This document shows, in pieces, positions 8,632-18,765 of a stretch of 64,000 nt of DNA (within the stretch, counting starts at the first letter, position 1; each line of letters opens with the position of its first letter). The translations under genes were made by a program, and so were the position numbers. The notes under the pieces were generated by a model that saw nothing but the letters and a program-made list of their open reading frames with translations, searched no databases and was not told the origin of the DNA. This DNA is from Novipirellula galeiformis (lineage in GTDB: Bacteria > Planctomycetota > Planctomycetia > Pirellulales > Pirellulaceae), in NCBI RefSeq assembly GCF_007860095.1, contig NZ_SJPT01000009.1, positions 1 through 64,000 of the forward strand, in the 5' to 3' direction.

Positions 8632-9660
8632 TCAAACACTAGCGTCAGGACGTTTGACCTTCATATGCTCGAATCCCTTATGGGTCGCCATGCGGCCTCG
8701 GCGCGTCCGCACGATCATTTCGCTGCGGAGCAGGAACGGCTCGACTTCGTCTTCCAACGTATCGCTGCTGACGTTCATGGTGTGGGCGATCGCTTCGAGA
8801 CCCGCAGGGCCGCCCAAGAAAACTCGCATCAACGTATCGAGATAACCGCGATCCTGTTTATCCAGACCGAGGGTGTCGATCCCGATCATATCAAGCGCCG
8901 CGGTGGTGACCTGGGCATCGACCTTGCCTTGGGCTTTGCTTTGCGCGTAATCGCGAACCCAGAGCAAGCGATTGTTGGCCAGTCGCGGAGTGCTGCGGCT
9001 TCGCGCGGCGATCACACCGGCAGAGCCATCATCGATCACAATTTTCAACTTTTTCGAATTCCGCTGCACGATCTCGCACAATTCGGTGGGAGTGTACCAA
9101 CCGAGATGCTCGCGGATTTGGAAACGATCGCGTAGTGGTGCGCTCAACATCCCCGCTCGCGTGGTCGCGCCGATCAAGGTGAACGGACGCAGTTCGTAGT
9201 TCAACGTCCGCGCGCTGACCCCTTCACCGAGAATGATGTCGATGCGAAAATCTTCCATCGCGGTATACAGATACTCTTCGACCGCTTTGGGGATGCGATG
9301 AATTTCATCGATAAACAACACCGCTCCTTCGGAGAGGTTCGTTAAATAGGGCAACAGATCCTTCGGGGCACGCAATCCCGCCCCATTGGCCATCTCGACC
9401 GAAACCCCCATTTCGGCCGGAATCACGGTCGCAAAGGTGGTTTTTCCCAGTCCGGGTGGGCCATCAAACAAGATATGGCCGAGCGGCTCGCCGCGTCCTT
9501 GAGCCGCATCGATGGCGATCTTCAACCGTTCGATGACATCCTGTTGGCCGACCATTTCGTCCATCCGCCGGGGACGTAACGAATTGTCCTGCTCTTTCGG
9601 CATCAACGCTTCGGTTTCCGATTCAGGCTCGGATTGTTGGTAGACTGCTTCTCTGGCCAT
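8632..9660 (-). CDS. ruvB: Holliday junction branch migration ATPase RuvB
   Basis: The 342-residue AAA+ motor drives branch migration with RuvA during recombination repair. Walker A GPPGLGKTT is at residues 67-75, Walker B VLFIDEIHR at 113-121, sensor 1 GATTRAG follows, and the arginine-containing STPRLANNRLLWVRDYA and the C-terminal winged-helix region (EDEVEPFLLRSEMIVRTRRG) are intact. The first 25 residues are an acidic extension. GGGAG precedes the ATG. ruvA and ruvC are not in the window. A 176-bp gap separates it from queA, which is transcribed in the same direction. Confidence 0.97.
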   Translation of the reverse strand: MAREAVYQQSEPESETEALMPKEQDNSLRPRRMDEMVGQQDVIERLKIAIDAAQGRGEPLGHILFDGPPGLGKTTFATVIPAEMGVSVEMANGAGLRAPKDLLPYLTNLSEGAVLFIDEIHRIPKAVEEYLYTAMEDFRIDIILGEGVSARTLNYELRPFTLIGATTRAGMLSAPLRDRFQIREHLGWYTPTELCEIVQRNSKKLKIVIDDGSAGVIAARSRSTPRLANNRLLWVRDYAQSKAQGKVDAQVTTAALDMIGIDTLGLDKQDRGYLDTLMRVFLGGPAGLEAIAHTMNVSSDTLEDEVEPFLLRSEMIVRTRRGRMATHKGFEHMKVKRPDASV

Positions 9661-9746
9661 GCATTACACTCCCTTGGTTGACTTAGCCCTCCTACTTTAA
9701 CGATTCCCCGCGGTTTGGCGTACCGCAAATTCTTTCGACGATTGCG

Positions 9747-11177
9747 ATGACCTCACAAATCACTGACAAACCAACCTCAACGGCATCTCACCAGGACAAC
9801 GCAGCGGAAAAATCCGCCATCCCCCCCTCATCCGCCCGCCAACATCATCATTGGCACGGATTCACTCAGATGGCCGATTCGGATCAAATCGCCATCGCCA
9901 CCGCCGAGGGCTGCTGGCTAACCACCACGACGGGTCAGCGGTTGTTCGATGGCGTCGCCAGCCTGTGGTGCAATGTCCACGGTCATCGTCACCCCAAAAT
10001 GAACGCCGCGATCCGCGAGCAACTCGATCGCGTCGCCCATATCACGACGCTCGGCATGTCGGCCGACATCACCGATCTGCTGGCGGAGCGATTGGTCGCG
10101 ATCACCCCCGGCGATCTGAGCCATGTCTTCTTTAGCAGCGACGGATCCTCCGGCGTCGAGGCCGCGTTGAAAATGGCGCTCCAATATTGGCACCAACGCG
10201 CTGCGGCCACGGGCGCCACGTCCCCTTCGCCGAAAACCCGCTACCTCGCGCTGTCCTCGGCCTATCACGGCGACACGACTGGCGCGGTTTCGCTCGGCGG
10301 CATTAAGTACTTTCACCAATTGTTCGCTCCGATCGTGTTCACCCCCGTGCGTGGCCCGCTGCCATGCAGCTACCGGTTGCCCGAGGGCGTCCGTCCCGAA
10401 ACGGCCTGTGACCACTACGCCGACGAGATCGAGACGCTGTTGAAACAGCACCACGGCGAACTCGCTGCGGTCGTGATGGAACCGCTCGTGCAAGGGGCGG
10501 CGGGCTTGATCACTCACCCCGCTGGCTTGCTCGCCCGCGTCCGAGAGCTGTGTGACCGATACGAAGTCTTGATGATTGTCGATGAAGTCGCGACCGGCTT
10601 CGGACGCACCGGACGGATGTTCGCTTGCGATCACGAAGGGGTCACCCCCGACATCCTGTGCCTGGGCAAAGGGATCACCGGAGGTTACTTACCGATGGCC
10701 GCCACCGTTGCACGGCCGCACGTTTACGAAGCGTTTCTAGGCGATTCATCCGAGCGGAAGCAGCTGTACCATGGACACACCTTCGGCGGCAATCCGCTTG
10801 CGGCGGCGGCCGCAATCGCTTCACTCGATCTGTTCGCCGAAACTCAATTGGTCGCATCGATCGATCGCAAGGCAGAGGTATTGCGATCGAGCTTGGACCG
10901 CATCGCCAACCATCCTCACGTTGGCGATATGCGCGGTCGTGGATTGATGGTCGGCATTGAATTGGTCGAGGATCGCGACAGCAAAACGCCGTTCCCGAGC
11001 GAACGATTGCTGGGACGCAAAGTCTGTGAAAGGGCGACCGAACTGGGTGCCTGGGTACGCCCGCTGGGGGACGTGGTCGTGATGATACCGCCATTGGTTG
11101 CCAATGACGAGGAACTGCAATTTCTGGGATCCACGGTGTCGCGGGCGATCGAGGAAGTGCTTGCGGAGTTGGGGTAA
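9747..11177 (+). CDS. bioA: Adenosylmethionine-8-amino-7-oxononanoate aminotransferase
   Basis: The 476-residue PLP enzyme makes 7,8-diaminopelargonate in biotin synthesis using SAM as amino donor. The BioA N-terminal signature is present (HHHWHGFTQM, about residues 33-42, then SLWCNVHGHRHP). Other motifs are IVDEVATGFGRTGRMFACDH and the PLP lysine K308 in LCLGKGITGGYLPM. About 30 residues of Ser/Thr-rich extension precede the conserved part. No other bio gene is adjacent; the gene stands alone, divergent from ruvB. Confidence 0.95.
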   Translation: MTSQITDKPTSTASHQDNAAEKSAIPPSSARQHHHWHGFTQMADSDQIAIATAEGCWLTTTTGQRLFDGVASLWCNVHGHRHPKMNAAIREQLDRVAHITTLGMSADITDLLAERLVAITPGDLSHVFFSSDGSSGVEAALKMALQYWHQRAAATGATSPSPKTRYLALSSAYHGDTTGAVSLGGIKYFHQLFAPIVFTPVRGPLPCSYRLPEGVRPETACDHYADEIETLLKQHHGELAAVVMEPLVQGAAGLITHPAGLLARVRELCDRYEVLMIVDEVATGFGRTGRMFACDHEGVTPDILCLGKGITGGYLPMAATVARPHVYEAFLGDSSERKQLYHGHTFGGNPLAAAAAIASLDLFAETQLVASIDRKAEVLRSSLDRIANHPHVGDMRGRGLMVGIELVEDRDSKTPFPSERLLGRKVCERATELGAWVRPLGDVVVMIPPLVANDEELQFLGSTVSRAIEEVLAELG

Positions 11178-11241
11178 CCCGCCGTGGTGACACGACGCAG
11201 TTCGGGTTACGAAAACAATCGCCCCATCGAAACGAGGTTCC

Positions 11242-11832
11242 ATGATGCCAGCCCCATCGGATTCGTCCGACAACGCGCCGATCGATACGTCCGATCCGGC
11301 GGTGATCGCATGTTATGAACCCTACCTGCGGATGCTCGCTCGCGTCCAAATGCGGCGGGCATTGCAAGCGAAGATTGGCGTCTCGGATATTGTCCAGCAA
11401 ACGATGTTGCAGGCGGTCCAGGGGTTGGATCAATTCCGGGGTTCGGGCGAAGCCGAATTCCGTGGCTGGTTACGGCAAATCCTGGCCCGCCACCTTTGCC
11501 ATCTCGACCGTGATTTTCGTCGCGACAAACGTGATGTTCGGCGTGAACAATCAATGCAACAACAACTGGCCCAATCCTCGCTGAGGCTCGAAGGTTTATT
11601 GGCCGGCCAAGGCCCTACGCCCAGCCAAAACGTCGCCATGGGTGAAAACGTGGTGCGGATTGCGATCGCGATTGAGCAATTGCCCGACGCACAACGCGAA
11701 GCGGTTCGACTGCATTACCTCGAAGGCATGAAGTTGAGCGAAGTGGCAACCGAAATGGAGAAATCCAGCGGTGCGATCGCGGGACTGTTGCACCGCGGTA
11801 TGAAGGCACTTCGCGAACAACTGGGCGATTAG
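11242..11832 (+). CDS. ECF-type RNA polymerase sigma factor
   Basis: The 196-residue protein has sigma region 2 (ACYEPYLRMLARVQMRRAL, DIVQQTMLQAVQGLDQFRG, FRGWLRQILARHLCHLDRDF) and region 4 (AIEQLPDAQREAVRLHYLEG, LSEVATEMEKSSGAIAGLLH). The style matches planctomycete ECF groups that are often next to serine/threonine kinases, but no kinase or anti-sigma gene is adjacent. GAGG lies 7 bp before the ATG. A family D repeat follows downstream. Confidence 0.93.
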   Translation: MMPAPSDSSDNAPIDTSDPAVIACYEPYLRMLARVQMRRALQAKIGVSDIVQQTMLQAVQGLDQFRGSGEAEFRGWLRQILARHLCHLDRDFRRDKRDVRREQSMQQQLAQSSLRLEGLLAGQGPTPSQNVAMGENVVRIAIAIEQLPDAQREAVRLHYLEGMKLSEVATEMEKSSGAIAGLLHRGMKALREQLGD

Positions 11833-11949
11833 CGAAACGTCCGTGCGAGCGGCCGATGGAGACGGCGTCCCCGTTTAATCCCCGCTGCGTCCGGCCGCCC
11901 CAGCCAAACCGCCACTGCGGGCGAACTTTATTCTCAGCAACCGCGTTCC

Positions 11950-12057
11950 TAAACGCGGTTTTAATTTTGATGCGGTTACCCTCTACCAGACGGTGGACCG
12001 CGTTCTGGCGAACGCAGCTACGGTTTGAATCCCACTTCATTTTTTAAAATGCTCTAG
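11950..12057. repeat. Dispersed repeat, family D, copy 4
   Basis: It carries the core GGTGGACCGCGTTCTGGCG, AACGCAGCTACGG and the right end AAAATGCTCTAG. The left end differs (GGTTTTAATTTTGATGCGG), so its exact boundary is uncertain. Confidence 0.8.
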
Positions 12058-12084
12058 TCGCATCCCCCATGTTAAAACGCCCCA

Positions 12085-12693
12085 ATGCTAAAGAACGTTC
12101 CCCTACCTAACTTCAATGACGTGTCGCATCCTGACGATCATCTCGAATTGATCGAAGAAGCGAACGAGCGAGTGGATGCGTTTACCAAAAATCGCCGCGA
12201 CACGATTCGCAACTTTGTCGTTTCCGATTTTGAATTGGTCGGGGCCGCGATCCAGTGGTTAGTCGAAAACCGCATCCCTTGCGGCGACTCCTTCCTGGAA
12301 TGGGGCAGTGGATTTGGCGTCGTCACGATGTTGGCGGCGATCGAAGGCATGGACGCGGTCGGTATCGAGGTCGAGCGTGACTTGATTGATCAATCTCGCC
12401 GGCTCGCCGAAGACTTCGACATCGATGCTGAATTTGTCGAAGGCAGTTTTTTGCCTGACGATCGTTCGGTGATCGAATCTGTGATCCAAGACTTTGAAAA
12501 CGTCGATATCGACAGTCCGAGTGCCTATGACGCCCTGGGAAAATCAATTGACGAATTTGATTTGATCTTTGCCTTTCCATGGCCTGGCGAGCAGGGATAT
12601 TTTGCTGCTGTCTTCGACCACTTTGCCGCCGACGGAGCACTCCTGCTGACGTACGACGGACGGAACCAATTGCGGCTGCAACGACGGGAATAA
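12085..12693 (+). CDS. Class I SAM-dependent methyltransferase-like protein
   Basis: The 202-residue protein has a motif I-like glycine loop (FLEWGSGFGVVTM, near residue 71), then the acidic strand end AVGIEVERDL and the later FDLIFAFPWPGEQGYF, all placed as in Rossmann-type methyltransferases. The N-terminal 50 residues are helical and acidic. The substrate is unknown. It converges on recQ with 26 bp between stop codons. No neighbour suggests a pathway. Confidence 0.7.
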   Translation: MLKNVPLPNFNDVSHPDDHLELIEEANERVDAFTKNRRDTIRNFVVSDFELVGAAIQWLVENRIPCGDSFLEWGSGFGVVTMLAAIEGMDAVGIEVERDLIDQSRRLAEDFDIDAEFVEGSFLPDDRSVIESVIQDFENVDIDSPSAYDALGKSIDEFDLIFAFPWPGEQGYFAAVFDHFAADGALLLTYDGRNQLRLQRRE

Positions 12694-12719
12694 GAATCGC
12701 GTGAGGGTGTTTCGCATCA

Positions 12720-14933
12720 TCACGCAGGTGATTCGCTTGCCGATTGGGCGTTGCGGTGACATGCCAACACGATGCGAATCGAATCGTAGGAGATCTTGCC
12801 TGCGAAAAATTCATACATCGGTTTCATCCGCCCCTCTTCGAGCAGATGCAGATTCTCGAGGATGGAATCACGTGTTGGCTCATCCACCCAAGGCGTGGGA
12901 TCGGCAATTTTCTCGTGGCGCAAAAAGTCTTGCAGATAGCCGGCGACGGTCGAGACCGCTCGTCCCAATTTCTCCGCGACCTCTTCGAGCGACTCGCCCC
13001 GGCGAAAATGATCGAACGCGGCCATCGAATTTCCGTTGGGCAAAACCGCTCGCGGCGCAGTGGCTTCCGCTGCCGGCGCAGGAGCCGTTTTCACATCCGT
13101 TTCGAGATGGTGGTTTTGACAATACGCGAGAATGGGCTCGAGAAAGAGCTCGCCAAAGTCGGCAAGTTTCCGTTCACCAACGCCTTTGATTTTGGCAAGT
13201 TGCTCGAGGGTTGCCGGGCGAACGCGAGCCAATTCACGCAGCGTTGCATCGCCAAACACAACATACGCGGGAACATTTTTTTCGGATGCGATCCCACTGC
13301 GTATCGTCCGCAACGCTTCGAACAACCCACGATCGACACCCTCCCACGAGTCGACCGAGGGCGAATTTCTTCGCGAGCTTTTCTTTTGACCGGGAACGCT
13401 TAACCGCGGATCTCCGTCGCGGTGTAGTAACCGCCGTCCCGAATCGGAAAGCGACAAAACTTGGTATTCCCCCGTGCGTCGCAGATACCCTTGTTGGGCC
13501 AATTGATCGATCCACATCCGCACGGCGTCCAACCCGTCGCCGGACAACAAACCGTAGGTGCTTAGTTTGTCATGTCCCAATTGTAGGATGCGCTGCTCCG
13601 ATGAACCGACGAGGACCTTTGCAGTGTGCGCCGCTCCGAATCGCTCTTGCACTCGCAACACGCACGACAAAATCTTCTGGCTCAAGGTGATCGGGTCCTC
13701 GACTAAGGCGATTTCATCTAAACAGACATCGCAACCACCACAATTTTCGTGCGTGTAAGGCTGACCGAAATGCTCCACTAACGCCTTATGACGGCACACC
13801 GGGCTGCAACACAGTTGATTGATCGCCTCGAGCGATTCGATGGCACCGCCGCTCGCCGCTTGCGAGTCCCCTTGCATGATTTTTTTCCAAGTCACGACAT
13901 CGCCGCCGGAGTAAATCAAAACACACTCTGATTCCAAACCATCGCGACCGGCTCGGCCACTTTCTTGTTGGTAATGCTCGATCGATTTCGGCATCCCGGC
14001 ATGGACCACAAACCGCACATTCGACTTATCGATCCCCATTCCGAACGCGACCGTAGCCACGATCACATCACAGGCGTCCTTAATGAAGGCGTCTTGGTTG
14101 TTTTTTCGCTCATCATCGCTCATGCCCGCGTGGTAGGGCAGGGCGACCGTCCCCATTTGATTCAGCGCCGCGGCGGTTCGCTCCACCTCTTTGCGACTAA
14201 TGCAATAGACGATGCCCGATTCTCCACGATGCCGCCCGATCACATCGAGCACTTGTTGCAAACGCCGGTTAGCGCGCAACATGCGATAGGTCAAATTGGG
14301 ACGATCGAAATCGCCCACCAGCACCTCGGCGTTACGGAGCTCGAGTTGGCTGAGGATGTCGTCGCGCACCGGCTGCGAAGCGGTTGCCGTGTACGCATGC
14401 ACCGCGGCGGCCGGGAACCACTCTTTTAGAATTCGCAGCCCGCGATACTCGGGCCGAAAATCGTGCCCCCAATTGCTGATACAGTGAGCTTCGTCGATGG
14501 CAAAAAACGAGATCGGGGTTTGCTGCAGAAATTCGAGCATGCGGTTGGAAAGCAAACGCTCCGGTGCGACATACAGCATTTTGATCTGGCCAGCACGGAT
14601 TTGATCGGCGACGGTGCGTTTTTCCTGTTGAGTCAACGAACTGTTGATGAACGCCGCATTCACGCCGCAAGCTCGCAGCGCATCGACTTGGTCCTTCATC
14701 AAAGAAATCAGTGGCGAAACGACGACCGCCATGCCATCGATACACAGCGAGGGGGCTTGGAAGCAGAGCGATTTCCCGCCTCCGGTCGGCAGTACCGTCA
14801 AACTATCACGGCGATCCAACACCGCGCGGATCGAAGCTTCCTGGAGCGGTCGAAACGAATCGTATCCCCACACCTCCTGCAAAACCTGGTGAACCGCAAC
14901 CATGGCATTGGCAGGGGATGCATCCTTCGTCAT
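12720..14933 (-). CDS. recQ: ATP-dependent DNA helicase RecQ
   Basis: The 737-residue helicase starts at the ATG at 14933, preceded by AAGGAA; the open frame extends further upstream without family similarity. Domains in order: helicase core with Walker A TGGGKS (50-55) and DEAH (147-150, in AIDEAHCISNWGHDFR), RecQ zinc cluster with cysteines (CCSPVC...CGGCDVC, about 372-403), RQC winged helix, HRDC (about 525-605), and a C-terminal helix-turn-helix extension (SLEEVAEKLGRAVSTVAGYL, about 645-665). It unwinds recombination and replication intermediates. The length exceeds E. coli RecQ because of that C-terminal domain. Confidence 0.97.
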   Translation of the reverse strand: MTKDASPANAMVAVHQVLQEVWGYDSFRPLQEASIRAVLDRRDSLTVLPTGGGKSLCFQAPSLCIDGMAVVVSPLISLMKDQVDALRACGVNAAFINSSLTQQEKRTVADQIRAGQIKMLYVAPERLLSNRMLEFLQQTPISFFAIDEAHCISNWGHDFRPEYRGLRILKEWFPAAAVHAYTATASQPVRDDILSQLELRNAEVLVGDFDRPNLTYRMLRANRRLQQVLDVIGRHRGESGIVYCISRKEVERTAAALNQMGTVALPYHAGMSDDERKNNQDAFIKDACDVIVATVAFGMGIDKSNVRFVVHAGMPKSIEHYQQESGRAGRDGLESECVLIYSGGDVVTWKKIMQGDSQAASGGAIESLEAINQLCCSPVCRHKALVEHFGQPYTHENCGGCDVCLDEIALVEDPITLSQKILSCVLRVQERFGAAHTAKVLVGSSEQRILQLGHDKLSTYGLLSGDGLDAVRMWIDQLAQQGYLRRTGEYQVLSLSDSGRRLLHRDGDPRLSVPGQKKSSRRNSPSVDSWEGVDRGLFEALRTIRSGIASEKNVPAYVVFGDATLRELARVRPATLEQLAKIKGVGERKLADFGELFLEPILAYCQNHHLETDVKTAPAPAAEATAPRAVLPNGNSMAAFDHFRRGESLEEVAEKLGRAVSTVAGYLQDFLRHEKIADPTPWVDEPTRDSILENLHLLEEGRMKPMYEFFAGKISYDSIRIVLACHRNAQSASESPA

Positions 14934-15131
14934 CGTTTCTTTCCTTGTTCGAATCGCTGTTATTGAAAACGTCACTCCGTCCGCCGTGAACCGCATCCAC
15001 CGCCATCGGCGATGAAGCCCCCATGTTCACAATCCTAGCGCAAAACCGCACGATTGCAAAACCGTGCAAACGCTTCCCCCCACTGGCAACCTCTGCTGCG
15101 GAGAAGGCGGGGCCCGAGCGCATGTCAGCAA

Positions 15132-16604
15132 TTAAGGACGCTTGCGTTGATCGAGACGCTCGCCGGCGGGGGTGCGAATGGGCAGATTCAAGCCACCGCT
15201 CTCGGCCAATTCCGTGAACAGTTGGTTTCGCAACGATTCGATCTGCTCCTGGTACGCCGGCACATCAATCAAGTTGTGACGTTCAACCGGGTCGGTTTGC
15301 AAATCGTAAAAACTGTCGCGATCCCAAACGCCGTGATAATAGACGTATTTGTAGCGGTCGGTGCGGATCGCCAACGTCGTCGGTGTCGCCGGGAAATTCC
15401 ATTCCCAGTGGTACTCGTACAAAATATGATCGCGCCATGACGGAGCCGATTCGCCGCGAGGTTGCCACAAGGGCTGCATCGAGCGACCGTCAAACTTCAT
15501 TTCCTCGGTGCGTTCAATGCCACACACGTCCAATACGGTCGGGGCGATGTCAATGTTTTGGACCAATTGATCGATCTTGGTGCCAGCCGGAATGCGACCA
15601 GGGGCAAGGGCCAACATGGGGACACGGATCGACGTTTCAAACGCATCCCGTTTGTCATAGAAACCGTGCTCGCCTAAATGGAAACCGTTGTCGCCCATGT
15701 AAATCACGATCGTATTGTCCATCGCTCCAGCGTCTTCCAACGCCTTTAATACGCGACCGATGTTCTCGTCCAAGCCATGAACCGTCTCGCAGTAATTGTG
15801 AAACAGCTGATCAAAATCGGGCACGGGATCCTTATCAAAGGCTCCGGTTTCCATGTGATCGATCCCGTGAATGCTGTAGCGACGGTCCAACACCCAGCGT
15901 GGCTGGGTTTGGTAGTTGCGCTGCGTGTTGGCCATCGTTTCGGGATAATCGATCGCTTGGTCTTGGTAACGCTGAGCGTGACGTGGACTCGGCTGAAACG
16001 GATAGTGGACGGCTTTATAGGACAGGTACAGCAAGAAGGGATTGTCCTCGGAGCGATCTTGTTCTAGCCAATCCAGAGCGACGTCGGTCAAAATGTCGGT
16101 GGTGTAACCTTCAAACGATTCTCGCCGGCCGTTGATATTGAGTGTGGGATCGCTATACACCCCTTGCCCAGGAAAGCTGGCCCAGAAATCAAATCCTGGC
16201 CGCGGCGCGTCATCATCGTGTCCCATGTGCCACTTCCCTACAAACGCAGTGGTATAACCGCCTCGCTGCATATGCTGCGGAAAAAATTCCGTGCCCACCG
16301 GGATCGGGCGTTGGTTGTCGACCACACGATGATGGTGCATGTAGCGTCCCGTCAAAATCGAGGCGCGGCTGGGCGAACACAACGAGGTCGTCACAAACGC
16401 ATTGCGAAAGTGGGCACCCTCGTTCGCCATGCGGTCCAGATTCGGCGTCGTCAAAAAATCGGGACAGGATTCAACGCACCCCATGAAATCAAAACGATGA
16501 TCGTCGCTCAGAATAAAGACGATATTGGGACGCTCCGCCGCGTGGCATCGGTGACACCATGGCAACAAAACCACAGCGAAGCATAAACAAAGAAGCAATC
16601 GCAT
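15132..16604 (-). CDS. Secreted type I sulfatase
   Basis: From the ATG at 16604 the protein is 490 residues with a signal peptide (MRLLLCLCFAVVLLPWC). The metal-binding start PNIVFILSDDHR is followed by the formylglycine signature LCSPSRASILTGRY, with Cys76 as the residue to be converted by a maturase. Further sulfatase motifs are FVGKWHMG, YMGDNGFHLGEHGFYDK and VPMLALAPG. The overall pattern resembles arylsulfatases of the N-acetylglucosamine-6-sulfatase/DUF4976 group, fitting degradation of sulfated algal polysaccharides, but the substrate is not predictable. The start could be at 16658, giving a longer n-region; codons further upstream run into repeat DNA. No carbohydrate gene is adjacent. 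Confidence 0.93.
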   Translation of the reverse strand: MRLLLCLCFAVVLLPWCHRCHAAERPNIVFILSDDHRFDFMGCVESCPDFLTTPNLDRMANEGAHFRNAFVTTSLCSPSRASILTGRYMHHHRVVDNQRPIPVGTEFFPQHMQRGGYTTAFVGKWHMGHDDDAPRPGFDFWASFPGQGVYSDPTLNINGRRESFEGYTTDILTDVALDWLEQDRSEDNPFLLYLSYKAVHYPFQPSPRHAQRYQDQAIDYPETMANTQRNYQTQPRWVLDRRYSIHGIDHMETGAFDKDPVPDFDQLFHNYCETVHGLDENIGRVLKALEDAGAMDNTIVIYMGDNGFHLGEHGFYDKRDAFETSIRVPMLALAPGRIPAGTKIDQLVQNIDIAPTVLDVCGIERTEEMKFDGRSMQPLWQPRGESAPSWRDHILYEYHWEWNFPATPTTLAIRTDRYKYVYYHGVWDRDSFYDLQTDPVERHNLIDVPAYQEQIESLRNQLFTELAESGGLNLPIRTPAGERLDQRKRP

Positions 16605-16734
16605 AGCCAAAACCAAATTGAAACGTTTTACAAAGGAAGGTTGATTTAGATCGCCCATTCCGCTGGTGCAGTAGTGGGTATGATACCGCATCGCGGGAGC
16701 GCAGCCGATCCAGGCCACCCTTCGGGCCCCCAAA

Positions 16735-16913
16735 ACGAGACTGGGACACGAGACTGGGACACGAGGCAGCCCATCGCGAAGCGAGCAACGCCAAGGGGCG
16801 TCCCTTCCGTTGTAACCCCACCCCTTCCGTCGTAACCCATCGCGCGTTCAACCACGCGTTCAACCGGCAACCGGGCGGTTTGCGACGAAGTGTGTGTTGA
16901 CGAAGTGCGTGTT
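16735..16913. repeat. Cluster of four short tandem duplications
   Basis: The gene-free stretch 16605-17174 contains four independent direct duplications: ACGAGACTGGGAC at 16735-16760 (13-bp unit, plus 5 bp), CCCTTCCGTYGTAACCCA at 16802-16839, CGCGTTCAACC at 43-66 of 16800 (16843-16866), and GACGAAGTGYGTGTT at 16884-16913. There is no open frame with protein-like composition. Confidence 0.85.
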
Positions 16914-17174
16914 ACGAAGACGCAGACACCCCGAGGTGCCCCGAGTCCTTGCACGCGACCGGCTCGCTATGGCCGAGAAACGTGGGTCCAGCGTGACCGC
17001 GAGACCTCGTCAAGCCTAAACTTTTAGCAGTCCGGGCTAAGCCGTTGCAGGTGATCGGATTTCCTGCCGATAGGTATAGAAAGAGTAAAATCGAGGTGGA
17101 AGGGGCGTTACCAAGGGAGCACCGCCCCGAGCACTTTCACTTTGCCCACCCAAATCGACAAAGGAACCTAAACG

Positions 17175-18182
17175 ATGCGTGTCTTTGTGACTGGCGGAAC
17201 CGGTTTGCTTGGTAATACAGTGCTGCGGCAGTTAGAAGCCGCTGGACACGAGACGGTTGCCTTGGTGCGTGACGTCCCCGATCTCCGTCTGTTTGACGGA
17301 TTGAGCACCCATTTTCTGCGTGGCGACCTGTCCGATGTCGACGCGATCCAACGGGGAGTGGCCGAGAGCGATGCGGTGATCCATTCCGCGGGTCTGATCC
17401 ACCTGGGTTGGACGCGGCTGCGAGAGTCGATGCAAGTCAACCGTGATGGCACGGCGGCGATCGCCCAGGCGTGTCGCCGCTACGACCGCAAATTGGTCCA
17501 TGTCGGCACCGTCGATACGCTCGCCATTGGATCACGGGCCCATCCGGCGAATGAAGCCACCCCGATCACCGCCGAGAACCGCCAAGTTCCCTGCAGCTAT
17601 GTGCAAAGCAAACGGGCCGGCGTGGGCGAGGTCCTCGCGCAAGTCGAACAGGGCTTGCGCGCGACGATCGTACACCCGGGCTTCATGCTCGGCCCTTGGG
17701 ATTGGAAACCGAGCAGCGGGCGAATGTTGATCGAGGTGGGACGCTCCTGGCGACCGCTGGCCCCTCCGGGTGGCTGCAGCCTCTGCGATTCGCGTGACGT
17801 CGCCGCGGGAACGATCGCCGCGATCGAGCGGGGCGGCGACCAGGGCCGTCAATTCATTCTGGCGGGTGAAAACGTGACCTATTTCCAACTGTGGACCGAG
17901 ATTGCCAAACGCATGAAGTCTCGCGCCCCGCTGATGCCGACCGGCCCCGCCGGACTTTGGATTGCGGGAAAACTTGGCGATGCATTTTCGCTCGTTTCGG
18001 GCAAGGAAAGCGGCGATCTAAACAGTGCCATTGTTGAAATGAGCCGTATGTTTCATTGGTATGACAGCTCGCGTGCGAAGACCGAACTCGATTACACAAC
18101 GCGCCACTTGGGTGAGACGCTTGACGACGCCACGATGTGGATCCAGTCGCATCACATGAGTCGCCAACGCATTCCCGCGTGA
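17175..18182 (+). CDS. NAD(P)-dependent epimerase/dehydratase (extended SDR)
   Basis: The 335-residue protein has the nucleotide-binding motif GGTGLLG at residues 7-13, the SDR segment AVIHSAGLIHLGW and the catalytic YxxxK as YVQSK, with a TVDT strand before it. It belongs to the dihydroflavonol-reductase-like extended SDRs, which reduce or epimerise sugar- or sterol-type substrates; the substrate here is unknown. AAGGAACC precedes the ATG. It is monocistronic. Confidence 0.88.
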   Translation: MRVFVTGGTGLLGNTVLRQLEAAGHETVALVRDVPDLRLFDGLSTHFLRGDLSDVDAIQRGVAESDAVIHSAGLIHLGWTRLRESMQVNRDGTAAIAQACRRYDRKLVHVGTVDTLAIGSRAHPANEATPITAENRQVPCSYVQSKRAGVGEVLAQVEQGLRATIVHPGFMLGPWDWKPSSGRMLIEVGRSWRPLAPPGGCSLCDSRDVAAGTIAAIERGGDQGRQFILAGENVTYFQLWTEIAKRMKSRAPLMPTGPAGLWIAGKLGDAFSLVSGKESGDLNSAIVEMSRMFHWYDSSRAKTELDYTTRHLGETLDDATMWIQSHHMSRQRIPA

Positions 18183-18765
18183 CCGAGTCGCAGAGCAAAA
18201 ACAGGCGTGTTTTCACGATTCCCCGCGATTCGGATGGGGATTCCCGGCCCTGATCCCGTGCGTCCGAAGACGGTTTCCAAGCGGCTCTGAGCCCGCATTT
18301 TCTTCGCCTGGCACGGTAATTCACGGCATTTTGCGAACCGGAAGCCGCTCCCGTTCACGGCCGGAGATGAAATACAATTTGCTAGCACGCGTGGTGTCAA
18401 GACGCCGAGAGAGGGTGAAAAGGAGCGGATAATCGCCACGACCGCTTCTACTGAAACTCGATTTCCCAAACTTTTAATGGCATCGAATCTAACCTTAACA
18501 GGCTAAATGCCCGATATTATGCGGTAACTGCAGACCGCACATTGCCAAAACCCCTCCTTTTGGGCGGTCGCCCCCAGATTGATCGAATTGACAAGTCGAG
18601 GTACTCACGATCAATCTGTGCGATCAATTCGACGTGGTCATGAAGCCGATCTTGGCGGAATGGGCATCCACGGTTCCCTTCGCGGTACGATGTGAAGGGG
18701 AATCGAAAGAAAGGACCGCCGATGGTAGGCGGTGTCGAACCCTGACACGTTTGCGAGAAAAGTGA
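18183..18765. other. Gene-free region upstream of rpe
   Basis: It holds a 10-bp inverted repeat, AGATTGATCG at 18576-18585 and CGATCAATCT at 18608-18617, with a further GATCAATTCGAC beside it. This could be an operator or leader hairpin for rpe, but it lies about 150 bp from the start. Nothing else is supported. Confidence 0.35.

Noticed and set aside
18576-18617. Riboswitch or operator upstream of rpe
   Set aside because: Only a 10-bp inverted repeat is seen, far from the start, with no known motif.
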